From NCBI RefSeq assembly GCF_900699765.1, contig NZ_CAADHO010000001.1, forward strand, positions 992,001-1,056,000: 64,000 nucleotides of DNA, in the 5' to 3' direction. This DNA is from Desulfoluna butyratoxydans (lineage in GTDB: Bacteria > Desulfobacterota > Desulfobacteria > Desulfobacterales > Desulfolunaceae). The notes under the pieces are model-generated. The model saw only the letters and a program-made list of their open reading frames with translations. It was not told the origin of the DNA and searched no databases. Positions 6,945 through 16,628 of this stretch are shown here, in pieces. Position 1 is the first letter of the stretch. Every line of letters starts with the position of its first letter. The position numbers were made by a program, and so were the translations under genes.

Positions 6945-8774
6945 ATGATGGCGAGCCAGCACCACGAGGCGTCCCGGTTCTTTCTGGAACGTGAACAGCA
7001 CCTTGCGCGGATGGTCCGGAGGCGGGTTCCCGGCTACGGAGACAAGGTGGCCCTGGAAGACCGGGCCGACGGCCCCTGGACCCACATCACCTGGAAGGAG
7101 ATGGAACAGACGGCCGACGCCCTGGCCAGGTCCCTTCTGGCATGCGGTATCGGGCCCGGAGACCGGGTGGGCATTTTCTCCCAGAACCGCTCTGCCTGGA
7201 CCCTTGCCGACCTGGCCATCCTCTCGATTCGCGGGATCACCGTCCCGATATACGCCTCCAACTCCACCGACGAAGCCGCCTACATCGTCAACGACGCCGG
7301 GATCCACTGCCTCTTTGTCAACGATCAGGAACAATACGACAAAGCCCTTGCCATGGCAGCCCGGGGAGCCCCCCTGAAACGGGTGGTGGTCTTCTCACCC
7401 GGGGTTTGCCTGAGCCCGGATATCGAAAGCCACAGCTTTGAGGAGTTTCTCGATCTGGGAAAAGAAAAACCGGAGCTGCAGCGAGCCCTTAGGCGCCATC
7501 TCTCCGAGGCAAAGGGAAGCGATCTCTACACCATCATCTACACCTCCGGCACCACCGGCAGCCCCAAAGGCTCCATGCACACCCATGAAAGCATGCTCAC
7601 CGGCCTCTACAGCACCGGCCACCCCTCTCCCATGTCGGAAAAGGACGTCTCTTTGAGCTTTCTGCCCTTGAGCCACGTCTTTGAGCGAAGCTGGACCTGG
7701 TTTGTCCTCTGCCGGGGCGCCCGGAACGTTTACTGCCACGATCCCAACGACGTCCAAGAGTTCCTCTCAGAAATTAGGCCCCACTTCATGGTCAGCGCCC
7801 CGCGCGTCTGGGAAAAAATCCACAGCACGGCCATGGAAAAGCTACACCGGGCCTCCCCTGTCCGCCAGGCCCTATTTCGATGGGCCCTGGGCATCGGGGG
7901 CAGGCGAAACCACCTTAAGAACAGCGGACGGTCCGTGGGCATGGCCTTGAGGATCAACTATGTGCTGGCGGGATTTCTGGGATTGGGAAGGCTTCGGACC
8001 GTCACCGGAGGACGGGCACGGTTTATTCATGTGGGCGGGGCTCCCCTTAACCCCGAGATCGCCGATTTTTTCATCAGCGCAGGCATTCCCATGGGGCTGG
8101 GCTACGGCCTCACCGAGGTCTTTCCCCTGTGTGTCCGATCCATGGAGGACATGGCCCTTGAGACCAGCGGCACCTCCATCCCCCTGATGGAACTGCGCAC
8201 GGGCGCCCACGGAGAAATTCAGGCAAAGGGGCCCTGCGTGATGCAGGGATACTGGAACAGGCCCGAAGAGACGGCGCGGGCCTTCACCGAAGACGGATGG
8301 TTCAAAACCGGGGACGTGGGGCGTATCACCCCCGAGGGCCATGTCTGCGTCACCGACCGCCTCAAGGAGCTCATCATCACCTCCGGGGGCAAGAGTATCG
8401 CCCCCCAGACCATTGAGTCCGCCCTCAAGGAAGATGTCTATGTGGAGCAGGCCGTGGCCGTAGGCGACGGCAAGCCCTACGTTTCGGCCCTTGTGATCCC
8501 GGCGTTTCCCATTCTGGAGTCCCTGGCCGAGGTGATGGAGATTTCATGGGACGACCGGGAATCGCTGGTGACCCATCCGGAAATCGTCAGCTTTTACAAG
8601 TACCGCATCGACCAGTACACCCAGCGGCTTGGCCGCGTAAAAAAAATCAAACGGTTCACCCTGCTCCCCACGGAGTTCACCCAGCGGGCCGGAGAGCTCA
8701 CCCCCACCATGAAGGTAAAACGCCGCGTCATCAACGAGCGGTACGCCCAGGTCATCGAAAAGATGTATGCCTGA
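6945..8774 (+). CDS. Long-chain acyl-CoA synthetase (AMP-forming)
   Basis: A 609-residue adenylate-forming ligase of the FadD/FACS type, which activates a fatty acid with ATP to an acyl-AMP and then an acyl-CoA. The phosphate-binding motif YTSGTTGSPKG lies near residue 198. A GYGLTE motif is near 385, W..TGDVG near 446, and the hinge DRLKELIITSGGK near 468. An acidic-aromatic stretch FERSWTWF typical of the long-chain group is present. Start codon ATG 6945 follows GGAGGG. The gene appears monocistronic; it could feed beta-oxidation or phospholipid synthesis. Confidence 0.92.
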   Translation: MMASQHHEASRFFLEREQHLARMVRRRVPGYGDKVALEDRADGPWTHITWKEMEQTADALARSLLACGIGPGDRVGIFSQNRSAWTLADLAILSIRGITVPIYASNSTDEAAYIVNDAGIHCLFVNDQEQYDKALAMAARGAPLKRVVVFSPGVCLSPDIESHSFEEFLDLGKEKPELQRALRRHLSEAKGSDLYTIIYTSGTTGSPKGSMHTHESMLTGLYSTGHPSPMSEKDVSLSFLPLSHVFERSWTWFVLCRGARNVYCHDPNDVQEFLSEIRPHFMVSAPRVWEKIHSTAMEKLHRASPVRQALFRWALGIGGRRNHLKNSGRSVGMALRINYVLAGFLGLGRLRTVTGGRARFIHVGGAPLNPEIADFFISAGIPMGLGYGLTEVFPLCVRSMEDMALETSGTSIPLMELRTGAHGEIQAKGPCVMQGYWNRPEETARAFTEDGWFKTGDVGRITPEGHVCVTDRLKELIITSGGKSIAPQTIESALKEDVYVEQAVAVGDGKPYVSALVIPAFPILESLAEVMEISWDDRESLVTHPEIVSFYKYRIDQYTQRLGRVKKIKRFTLLPTEFTQRAGELTPTMKVKRRVINERYAQVIEKMYA

Positions 8775-8827
8775 CCGCGCCGGGCTCGGTAAGCAGGCCG
8801 GGCGTCGTTTGGCCCCCTGTGTCCCTG

Positions 8828-8995
8828 TCAGGGGGTGCCACCGGTCAGCACAAGGTACACAAACACCATCAGCACGGCCGCGGCAAACACCCCGGCCACC
8901 ACCCACACGGTGCTCAGCGGGCTCCCGGTCCCCTGGTGGGCGTCGCGCTTCTTTTTCTTTCTGTACTCAGACAATTTCACAACTTTTTTCATCAT
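8828..8995 (-). CDS. Small single-pass membrane protein
   Basis: A 55-residue protein beginning MMKKVVKLSEYRKKKKRDAH, strongly basic, followed by one C-terminal transmembrane helix (roughly residues 30-50, WVVAGVFAAAVLMVFVYLVL). GGAGAAGGA lies seven bases before the first ATG, which is good evidence that the short frame is translated. I recognise no named family. It is convergent with the acyl-CoA synthetase gene. The basic N-terminus would be cytoplasmic under the positive-inside rule. Confidence 0.6.
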   Translation of the reverse strand: MMKKVVKLSEYRKKKKRDAHQGTGSPLSTVWVVAGVFAAAVLMVFVYLVLTGGTP

Positions 8996-9911
8996 CAGAC
9001 GATCCTTCTCCGAAACATGAATTAGCCACACCCCCGCCGCACCGGACCGCCCGATCCGTCCCACGACGCCTGACGCCATGCATGGCCCGTTATTTCATAC
9101 GGTGTGTACCGACCACCGACGGCCCCTTTACCATAGTGATTTACAAGGAATGGCGTTTTTTTTCCAGCCCCAGGTCTGCGATCCCGCCTCCGTGCCGTGG
9201 CACGTTCCCCGGTTGCGCCCACCCGCCACCGACGGAATGCACGCCCCTGCCTGGCAGCGGCAACTGTATCCTTTGGAACCACCCCCGCTGTATCCATGGA
9301 TACTTTTTGACACACCCCTGTCCGGGAACCCAACATGCCAAAGCAGCCCCCGTCCTTAAAAATAACAAAAGATCTTCGCCCGTTACTTTCTTATTTCAAA
9401 GTTTGGCACCGATCATGCAGTTTTCTCACAGCGAAACGGAGCACAGGCAGAAGGCTCACCCCCCCCTCGAGTCTCCTGCCGAACAACCGCCGGGGCTCTG
9501 CCCTCGTCACACCGCAATGGGTGGGGCCCCGGTTTCTTTTCGAACTTGCAAAAACCATAAAAGCACGATCTCCTACCTGCGGACGGGCTCTTCCGTCTGC
9601 CCCTGACTCAAACAACAGACCAACAGCGACACACACACATACTCCTCAACCAACCCGCTCCGGTGCGCCCCCCGCACCGGAGCCCCCCTTCCCCGGACCG
9701 TCCTTCCGTTCCCATTTCGCAATAAAAGTGATACAACGTCCCTGCTTCACAGGTTACACGGCCGTCACGGCCATCGGCAAGATGCGCCGGAGCCCGTCAT
9801 CGTCGACCACGCCTCGCAAGCCCTCCGCCTGTGACACGGAACCCGAACCGCAACCAACCTCCCTGGTGTTCGACGCTTTGCGAGGCCATCAGCCAAAGAA
9901 GGCGACCAATC
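8996..9911. other. Long non-coding spacer upstream of serC
   Basis: More than 900 bases between the small membrane protein gene and serC. Several long open frames cross it in both directions, but they are low-complexity (Pro, Ser, Arg rich), overlap each other and lack ribosome sites. I see no tRNA, repeat module or known riboswitch. It must hold the serC promoter; an untranslated RNA here would need expression data. Confidence 0.4.
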
Positions 9912-10997
9912 ATGAATGATCGGATTCACAATTTCAGTGCAGGGCCCTCGGCCCTTCCCACCGCCGTGATGCAGGAGATGCAGGAAGGCCTGCTGAGCTA
10001 CCGGGGCAGCGGCATGTCCGTGATGGAGATGAGCCATCGGGGCGATCTTTTTATGGGGATCATCGAAGAGGCGCGCACGCGCATCAAGCGCCTGTACGGT
10101 CTGTCCGATGACTACGAGGTGCTGTTTGTCCACGGAGGCGCCAGCCTGCAGTTTGCCATGATTCCCATGAACTTCATCGGTGAAGGCCAGATCGCCGAGT
10201 ACATCGAAACCGGCACCTGGTCCACCAAGGCAATCGCCGAGGCCCGCATCCAGAACAAGGGGGTCCGTGTGGCCGCCAGCTCCGGGGACCGCGAGTTCTG
10301 CTACATCCCCAAGGTTTCGGACATCTCTGCCGACGCCCCCTTTGTCCACATGACCACCAACAACACCGTCCGCGGCACCCAGTGGCACGACCTGCCCGAC
10401 ACCGGCGGCGTCCCCCTCATCGCGGACATGTCCTCGGACATCCTGAGCCGCCCCCTGGACGTCTCCCCCTTCGGCATGATCTACGGCGGCGCCCAGAAAA
10501 ACATGGGCCCTTCGGGAACAGCGGTGGTGATCCTTCGCAGGGACATGGTGGAGAAGATTCCCCAGACCCTGCCCACCATGCTCTCCTATCGCACCTACGT
10601 GGATAAGGAGTCCATGTTCAACACCCCGGCCACCTTCCCCATCTACGCCATCTCCCTGGTGACCAAGTGGCTGGAAGAGACCATGGGCGGCCTGGCCGCT
10701 GTGGAGGCCGTCAACAAACGCAAGGCAGGTGCCCTCTACACCCTCATAGACGAAGACGACTTCTACTGCGGCACGGCCGATAAGGCGAGCCGCTCCCTGA
10801 TGAACGTCACCTTCCGGCTGAAAGACCGTGAGCTGGAGCCCCTGTTTGTGGAACAGAGCCTGGCCTCGGGCCTTGCCGGCCTCAAAGGGCACAAGTCCGT
10901 GGGCGGTATCCGCGCCTCCATCTACAACGCCGTCTCCGAAGCCTCCGTGGCCGCCCTGTGCGAGTTCATGAACGACTTCAGGCGCAAACACCGCTAA
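9912..10997 (+). CDS. serC: Phosphoserine aminotransferase
   Basis: A 361-residue PLP enzyme converting 3-phosphohydroxypyruvate and glutamate to phosphoserine in serine synthesis (also used in pyridoxine synthesis). The N-terminus IHNFSAGPSALP and the segment SHRG are typical, and the PLP lysine is Lys196 in YGGAQKNMGPSG. GGIRASIYNAV near the C-terminus binds the phosphate. Start ATG 9912 follows AGAAGG at a slightly long spacing; the upstream in-frame ATG (9831) would add unlike sequence. Length agrees with the family. Confidence 0.95.
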   Translation: MNDRIHNFSAGPSALPTAVMQEMQEGLLSYRGSGMSVMEMSHRGDLFMGIIEEARTRIKRLYGLSDDYEVLFVHGGASLQFAMIPMNFIGEGQIAEYIETGTWSTKAIAEARIQNKGVRVAASSGDREFCYIPKVSDISADAPFVHMTTNNTVRGTQWHDLPDTGGVPLIADMSSDILSRPLDVSPFGMIYGGAQKNMGPSGTAVVILRRDMVEKIPQTLPTMLSYRTYVDKESMFNTPATFPIYAISLVTKWLEETMGGLAAVEAVNKRKAGALYTLIDEDDFYCGTADKASRSLMNVTFRLKDRELEPLFVEQSLASGLAGLKGHKSVGGIRASIYNAVSEASVAALCEFMNDFRRKHR

Positions 10998-11007
10998 GCA
11001 CCGGGAA

Positions 11008-11033
11008 GCCGGAGGGCCACCCGGGCCTCCGGC
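11008..11033 (+). terminator. GC hairpin after serC
   Basis: Stem GCCGGAGG/CCTCCGGC with a 10-base loop lies 11 bases after the serC stop. There is no U-run, so it may be a processing or pause hairpin, or a degenerate border palindrome of the dispersed repeat family, rather than a strong terminator. Confidence 0.45.
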
Positions 11034-11074
11034 GAAAACCCCTTGCAATGCAAGAGAGATCACCGCATTATCAT

Positions 11075-11737
11075 ATGACTGACCATGCCCTTGATTCGTG
11101 GAAAGACAAGGTTCCCCTGCTTTCCCAAAAACCCGTTGCCGATGTAGAGAAGGCGGTTTGCAGGCGGCGACGCCTTGCCTCGGTCTTTCCCGCCGAAGAG
11201 AACGTCTTTCGGGCCCTCTCCCTCACCCCCTTTGACCAGGTCAAGGTGGTGATCCTGGGCCAGGACCCCTACCACGGCAAGGGCCAGGCAGACGGGCTGG
11301 CCTTTTCCGTTCCCGACGGGGTCAGGATTCCCCCGTCGTTGCGCAACATTTTCAAAGAGGTGGCCCGGGACACCGGCCGCCCCCTTGACGAAGCCTCAAG
11401 TGACCTCTCCCGCTGGGCGCGACAGGGCGTTCTTCTCCTCAACGCGGTGCTCACCGTGGAAGAGGGCAAGGCCGCGTCCCACGCAAACCTGGGCTGGAAG
11501 GGGATCACCGACGGCCTGGTCCACGCCCTGAGCGCCGGCAGGTCCGGCCTTGTCTTCATGCTCTGGGGAGGCTACGCCCGGGGAAAAAAACACCTCATTG
11601 ACGAGGCAAAGCACCGGATCCTGGAAGCGCCCCACCCCTCGCCCCTGTCGGCGCACCGGGGATTCATGGGCTGCGGCCACTTCAGCGAAGCCAACCGCTT
11701 TCTGGCACAACAGGGCAAAACCCCTGTATCCTGGTAA
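11075..11737 (+). CDS. ung: Uracil-DNA glycosylase (family 1)
   Basis: A 220-residue repair enzyme that excises uracil from DNA. The water-activating motif GQDPYHG places Asp64 and the HPSPLS motif places His187, the same positions as in E. coli Ung, which supports ATG 11075 as the start even though its Shine-Dalgarno is weak. FSVP, the IPPSL loop and the LLLNAVLTV strand are also conserved. It lies in a row with serC and a cyclophilin but without obvious coupling. Confidence 0.95.
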   Translation: MTDHALDSWKDKVPLLSQKPVADVEKAVCRRRRLASVFPAEENVFRALSLTPFDQVKVVILGQDPYHGKGQADGLAFSVPDGVRIPPSLRNIFKEVARDTGRPLDEASSDLSRWARQGVLLLNAVLTVEEGKAASHANLGWKGITDGLVHALSAGRSGLVFMLWGGYARGKKHLIDEAKHRILEAPHPSPLSAHRGFMGCGHFSEANRFLAQQGKTPVSW

Positions 11738-11825
11738 CCCAGGCAGCCGGGAAGCTCCAGCACCGACACCAACAACGAAGAAAACCATATTAATGCAAAT
11801 CCTTCGACCTTAGGAGAAAAACACC

Positions 11826-12350
<525 letters not shown>

Positions 12351-12366
12351 CCCTGCATCAAACATC

Positions 12367-12390
12367 GCCCCCGGCAGCCCTGCCGGGGGC
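12367..12390 (+). terminator. Hairpin after cyclophilin gene
   Basis: Stem GCCCCCGGCA/TGCCGGGGGC with a CCC-G loop region, 17 bases after the stop; followed by AAACCCTTTC, so the T-tract is poor. The same core (CCCCCGGCAGGGC) occurs in repeat module B. Confidence 0.6.
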
Positions 12391-12415
12391 AAACCCTTTC
12401 ATTTGGACCGCGCCC

Positions 12416-13075
12416 ATGCAGATTCTCCTTCTCTCCGACATCCACGGCCACACCGAACACCTTCCCAAACTCAAGGAAGCCATTGACCGGGCGGACCTCG
12501 TCTGCCTCTGCGGGGACCTCACAAGCTTTCAAGGCCCTGCCGCGGCCTTGCGGGTGGTCGATGCCGTGAAAAAGCCCCTGGACCACATTGTTGCGGTGTC
12601 GGGAAACTGCGATGAAAAAAACGTGGAAGAGAGCCTCATCAAAAAAGGGGTGGGAATCCATGGAAGGGTGCGGCAGGTGGACGGGGTCTCGCTTTTGGGG
12701 CTGGGGGGATCCCTCATCACCCCCTTCGGCACCCCCAACGAATACAGGGAAGAGGAGCTGGCATCCATGCTGGAGCTCGCCATGGAAGGCGCTTCGGAAG
12801 CAGCCCCCCTGGTCCTTATCTCCCACCAGCCGCCGTGGGAGTCCTGCGCAGACCGCCTGGCCTCGGGGGTTCACGCGGGCAGCCATGCCGTGGCGGCCTT
12901 CATCGACACCCACCGTCCCGTGGCCTGCCTCACCGGCCACATCCACGAATCCTGCGGCATCGAAAACCGAAACGGCACCCTCATCGTCAACCCCGGTGCC
13001 CTGGCCCAGGGCCGGTATGCCATGGTCTCCATAACAAAAAAGGGCGCCGAAGCAGAGCTCGGAACCCTTTCATAA
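12416..13075 (+). CDS. Small calcineurin-like metallophosphoesterase
   Basis: A 219-residue phosphoesterase of the YfcE/MJ0936-like group. The dinuclear metal motifs appear in order: DIHGH (residues 7-11), GDLT, GNCDE, SHQPP and GHIHES. Such enzymes hydrolyse phosphodiesters or phosphomonoesters; the natural substrate cannot be read from sequence. ATG 12416 opens with MQILLLSDIHG as in relatives. Its Shine-Dalgarno is poor, and it begins 26 bases after the preceding hairpin. Confidence 0.82.
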   Translation: MQILLLSDIHGHTEHLPKLKEAIDRADLVCLCGDLTSFQGPAAALRVVDAVKKPLDHIVAVSGNCDEKNVEESLIKKGVGIHGRVRQVDGVSLLGLGGSLITPFGTPNEYREEELASMLELAMEGASEAAPLVLISHQPPWESCADRLASGVHAGSHAVAAFIDTHRPVACLTGHIHESCGIENRNGTLIVNPGALAQGRYAMVSITKKGAEAELGTLS

Positions 13076-13127
13076 CACAAACGCCTGTGGCAGGCCTGGG
13101 AAACGAAGCCCGGAGACATGCGAGATC

Positions 13128-14165
13128 TTACAGCAGCTTGAGGGTGTACCCCAGCTGCAACCCGGCATCGGGGCTGTTGTCGAAAAAGAAGAGGTTTTCG
13201 ATGATACCGAACTCCAGCACGCCCGGCCCCACCACCTTTTTAAAGCCCATGGTCAGCTCCACCACCGGCTCTTCCAGCTCCGGGTAGTCTGCCACGGCCG
13301 AGGCGTGGTTGAGGCTGATGACCCAGGAGAAGGTATCGCTGGGCATGTACTCGAAGCTGTTCATGGTGGAGTACCTGAAGCGCTCCAGATCGAGGTTTTC
13401 GTCCCCGTCCCGGGTGTAGACGGTTCCACCGATCCCGTGATAACCGGCAAAGGCGCCCCGCCGCCAGCTCCAGATCCCCTGCAGGGTCACGTCCGTGCCG
13501 CTGTTCTCCTGGCTGTCGTAGATCCGTGACGTGGGCAGTTTCACAATGGCACGGGCCGTCAGCATGGGCCACTGGGAGACCAGCATGGAGGCGGAAAGCT
13601 GCACGTCCCCGGTGATGACCCGGTTCAACTCATCGCTCTTGTCGTGGGCCACGTTGTTTTTGTCCACCGTAATGTAATGGCTGGAGTCCCGGGGCCAGTC
13701 ATCCCGATTGTGCTGCCCCACCCCGATCATGGAATGGAACCCCTCGATAAACCCGTCCAGCACCCCGCCCCCTTGGATGGCCACGGGAATTTCAAAGCCC
13801 AGGGTCATGCGGTCCCCGACCCGGTAAAGGACCGACGGCACAAAGGCCAGGGTCTCCACGTCAAAAAGAAAGCTCCCGTGCTTAAGCTCGTCGGTGTCTT
13901 TAAAATCGACCCAGTCAACGGACCGGTCCGACTCCACATGATACACCCAGGTATTGAGCCAGCGCACGTCCATGCCCACCTCCACGCGCCCGGGCATGGA
14001 ATCGGTAAAAGGGCTGGCAAAGGCAGGAACTGTCCGGAAAAATTCACCGGCCCCCAGGGCGGGAACTCGGAAAGGCCCCAGACCGGCTGAGGCAATGGAA
14101 GGGGACAACATCTGACAAACAAACAACACAGGTACCACACAAAACAACATCCATCGGCAACGCAT
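13128..14165 (-). CDS. DUF3187 family outer-membrane beta-barrel protein
   Basis: A 345-residue exported protein. A signal peptide (MRCRWMLFCVVPVLF...SIASA) is followed by many alternating hydrophobic/polar strands and ends with YTLKLL, as expected for an outer-membrane barrel; the overall sequence matches DUF3187 proteins, whose function is unknown. The ATG at 14165 has GAGGTG seven bases upstream; an ATG four codons earlier (14177) has no such site. It faces away from the ABC-importer genes and converges with the phosphoesterase gene. Confidence 0.75.
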   Translation of the reverse strand: MRCRWMLFCVVPVLFVCQMLSPSIASAGLGPFRVPALGAGEFFRTVPAFASPFTDSMPGRVEVGMDVRWLNTWVYHVESDRSVDWVDFKDTDELKHGSFLFDVETLAFVPSVLYRVGDRMTLGFEIPVAIQGGGVLDGFIEGFHSMIGVGQHNRDDWPRDSSHYITVDKNNVAHDKSDELNRVITGDVQLSASMLVSQWPMLTARAIVKLPTSRIYDSQENSGTDVTLQGIWSWRRGAFAGYHGIGGTVYTRDGDENLDLERFRYSTMNSFEYMPSDTFSWVISLNHASAVADYPELEEPVVELTMGFKKVVGPGVLEFGIIENLFFFDNSPDAGLQLGYTLKLL

Positions 14166-14347
14166 CAAACACCTCATACCAACTTAAAAATCTCACGGCC
14201 CGGCACGCCCTCAGGCGCACATTTCCGTTTTTGCCGGAGCCTTTATCTCCCCCCCGTAAATCCTTGCATGCACCCCTCCTTAGCACAGAGGCACATGAAA
14301 AAACACAGGCAAATAGCTACCTGTTCCTATCCATAGAAACATTTTCA

Positions 14348-14377
14348 TTGCGGGGCACGCCTTTTTCTGATTATAGT
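14348..14377 (+). promoter_or_regulatory. Candidate sigma-70 promoter of ABC importer operon
   Basis: TTGCGG (14348-14353), an 18-base spacer and TATAGT (14372-14377), about 105 bases before the binding-protein start. No regulator site was recognised in the leader. Confidence 0.5.
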
Positions 14378-14481
14378 CTGGCGACACCGACCCCGAAGAT
14401 GAAACACCGCCACCGAAAAACCTGCCGGTTTCACGCGGGTCCGTCCCTGCTCACCCCCTGTATCCAAGGAGACATAAAAAA

Positions 14482-15465
14482 ATGAAACGCCTTACTATAT
14501 TGACGGCAGCCCTGGCGTGCCTCTTCCTCACCACCGCCCCGGCCCTGGCAAAAAAACCCGTGGTTATCGGAATCTCGAAAATCGTGGCCCACCCGGCCCT
14601 GGACGCCCTTGAAAAAGGGGTCATGGACGGCATCACCGAACGGTTCCCAAGGGCCGTCTTCGACCTGCAGAACGCCAATGGCGAACTCTCCACCGCCGCC
14701 TCCATTGCCCAGAAGTTCAAGGCTGAGAAGGTGGACATCTCCGTGGGCATCGCCACCCCCACGGCCCAGGCCCTGGTGAACACCATCAAAAATCACCCGG
14801 TGATCTACTGCGCCGTCACCGACCCTGTGGACGCGGGCCTCATCCGCTCCTTCGACCAGGGCGAAAAGAACATCGCCGGTGTCTCGGACCTCACCCCGGT
14901 GAAAGAGCAGATCGCCTTTCTGGCAAAGGTGAAAAAAATCAAAACCCTGGGCCACATCTATTCCAGCAGCGAGGCCAACGCCGTGCGCCTGGCCGAGCTG
15001 GCCGAAGAGGCCTGCAGGGAGCTGGGCATCGCCTTTGTCCCGGCCACGGTGAGCAACTCCGCTGAAGTAAAACAGGCCATCCAGACCATCATCCGGCGCG
15101 TGGACGGCATCTACATCAGCAACGACAACACCGTGGTCTCGGCCCTGTCCGCCATCACCGATGTGGCGGCAAAACACAACAAGCCGGTCATGAGTGCCGA
15201 CCCCAGCTCCGCCGAGACCATCCCGGTCCTGGCCGCCTGGGGCTTTGATTACTACAAAATGGGTCGCCGTACCGGCCGCCTCACGGCCGACATCCTCTCC
15301 GGCACCGACCCGGAGACCGTCCCCACCATTTTTATGACCGACCCCTCGGACATCGACCTGCTCCTGAACCTCGACGTGGCCGAATCCCTGGGCCTCTCCT
15401 TCCCCGAGGAGGCCGTGAAAAACGCGGCCACCCTCATCAAGGACGGCAAGGTCATCAAACAATAA
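14482..15465 (+). CDS. ABC transporter substrate-binding protein (PF04392/TrpX-like)
   Basis: A 327-residue periplasmic binding protein with a clear signal peptide (MKRLTILTAALACLFLTTAPALA). The mature part starts KKPVVIGISKIVAHPALDALEKG, the hallmark of the PF04392 family, which pairs with the permease and ATPase encoded downstream. Family members include the tryptophan/tyrosine-type importers TrpX and YtrX, but other ligands occur, so the substrate here is unresolved. AAGGAGA precedes the ATG by eight bases. A 275-base spacer filled with dispersed palindromic repeats separates it from the permease gene. Confidence 0.88.
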   Translation: MKRLTILTAALACLFLTTAPALAKKPVVIGISKIVAHPALDALEKGVMDGITERFPRAVFDLQNANGELSTAASIAQKFKAEKVDISVGIATPTAQALVNTIKNHPVIYCAVTDPVDAGLIRSFDQGEKNIAGVSDLTPVKEQIAFLAKVKKIKTLGHIYSSSEANAVRLAELAEEACRELGIAFVPATVSNSAEVKQAIQTIIRRVDGIYISNDNTVVSALSAITDVAAKHNKPVMSADPSSAETIPVLAAWGFDYYKMGRRTGRLTADILSGTDPETVPTIFMTDPSDIDLLLNLDVAESLGLSFPEEAVKNAATLIKDGKVIKQ

Positions 15466-15740
15466 ACAAGGCAACATTTTTGTAACTATTCAGCTCATCA
15501 AACAGCCTCCGGCGGCAAGGTGAGCCACCTTGAAAGCAGGTTGCGGATGCGTTTTGCCCCTCGTTCCTCGGGTCAAATCACATCCGCCTTTAAAATAAAA
15601 CTCACCAAAAAGATTTTTTAAAACCTGTTTGTTAAACCTGCCTTTATAAAATCAGGCAAACGTTTAGCCCCCGGCAGGGCCGCCGGCGGCAAAGATGGGC
15701 TTAATCGTTACACCAAACCATACGCAACTGGATAGACGAA
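15466..15740 (+). repeat. Palindromic elements inside ABC operon (copy 2)
   Basis: From 15505 there is the border CCTCCGGCGG, a hairpin CAAGGTG/CACCTTG, then the loop hairpin GCGGATG (15543-15549), loop TCGTTCCTC (15561-15569) and CATCCGC (15581-15587). Near 15655-15693 a second partial module carries AAACGTTTAGCCCCCGGCAG and GGCCGCCGGCGGC. The insertion splits an otherwise compact transport operon and may attenuate permease/ATPase expression. Confidence 0.8.
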
Positions 15741-16628
15741 ATGATTGAAGGTATTTTTGTTGAGGGCCTGATCTACGGGATCATGGCCCTCGGTGTGTTT
15801 TTTACGTTCCGGATCCTTGATTTTCCGGATCTTACGGTGGACGGCTCCTTTCCCCTGGGCGCGGTGATCATGGCCATGGCCATCCAAAAAGGGGTCTGCC
15901 TGTCGGCGGGGATCCTCCTGGCCTTTTCCGGCGGAGTGGCCGCAGGGGCGGTAACGGCCCTCATCCACAACAAGCTCAAGGTGCCCCACCTTCTGGCGGG
16001 GATCCTCACCATGACCATGCTCTACTCAGTAAACATCCGCATCCTTGGCAACCGGGCCAACCTGCCCCTCATGCGCAAGGAGACCCTCCTCACCAAGGCC
16101 ACGGCCCTTACCCAGGGCACCCTCTCCGAGGCGTGGGCCCTGCTCCTCTTTTTCGTGCTGGTGGTGCTGGTCATCAAGGTGCTTTTGGACCTCTTCTTCC
16201 TCACGGACATGGGCCTCACCTTCGGGGCCATGGGAGGCAACCCCCAGATGGTGATCTCCCAGGGGGTCAACCCCGCCACCTACAAGGTCATCGGCGTGGG
16301 GCTCTCCAACGGCCTTGTGGCCCTGTCCGGTGCCTTTGCCGCCCAGTACCAGGGATTTGCCGACGTGAACCTGGGCCAGGGGATCGTGGTCTCGGGCCTG
16401 GCCTCGGTGATGCTCGGGGAGTTTCTCATCCGCTCCAACCGCATCTCCATGCTCACCCTGCGAGTGGTCATCGGCGCCATTTTTTACAAGGCCATCATGT
16501 TCTTGGGGCGATACTACGGCTACACCATCCACCTCACCCCCAACGACCTGAAACTTGTCTCCGGCGTCCTCATTATCGGCGCCCTTGTGATTACCCAGAT
16601 GAAAAAACCGGCAAAGGGGGCCAGATGA
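15741..16628 (+). CDS. ABC transporter permease (branched-chain/TrpY-like)
   Basis: A 295-residue integral membrane protein with about eight hydrophobic segments. The opening MIEGIFVEGLIYGIMALGV and the motif DFPDLTVDGSFPLGA are typical of permeases pairing with PF04392 binding proteins. It forms the channel for the solute delivered by the preceding gene's product. Its stop overlaps the ATPase start by 4 bases (ATGA), showing translational coupling. The Shine-Dalgarno (GGATAGACGA) is weak. Confidence 0.88.
   Translation: MIEGIFVEGLIYGIMALGVFFTFRILDFPDLTVDGSFPLGAVIMAMAIQKGVCLSAGILLAFSGGVAAGAVTALIHNKLKVPHLLAGILTMTMLYSVNIRILGNRANLPLMRKETLLTKATALTQGTLSEAWALLLFFVLVVLVIKVLLDLFFLTDMGLTFGAMGGNPQMVISQGVNPATYKVIGVGLSNGLVALSGAFAAQYQGFADVNLGQGIVVSGLASVMLGEFLIRSNRISMLTLRVVIGAIFYKAIMFLGRYYGYTIHLTPNDLKLVSGVLIIGALVITQMKKPAKGAR

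Noticed and set aside
8996..9911. tRNA or regulatory RNA gene in the long serC spacer
   Set aside because: No acceptor/T-arm pattern and no known RNA motif was seen; without expression data nothing can be claimed.
9335..9919. Plus-strand frame of 194 codons upstream of serC
   Set aside because: Low-complexity Pro/Ser/Thr-rich sequence, overlaps other equally long frames and runs into serC in another phase; no Shine-Dalgarno.
13805..14140. Overlapping minus-strand frame inside the DUF3187 gene
   Set aside because: Shares the strand but a different phase; composition is random-like and the DUF3187 frame has a signal peptide and full-length homology.
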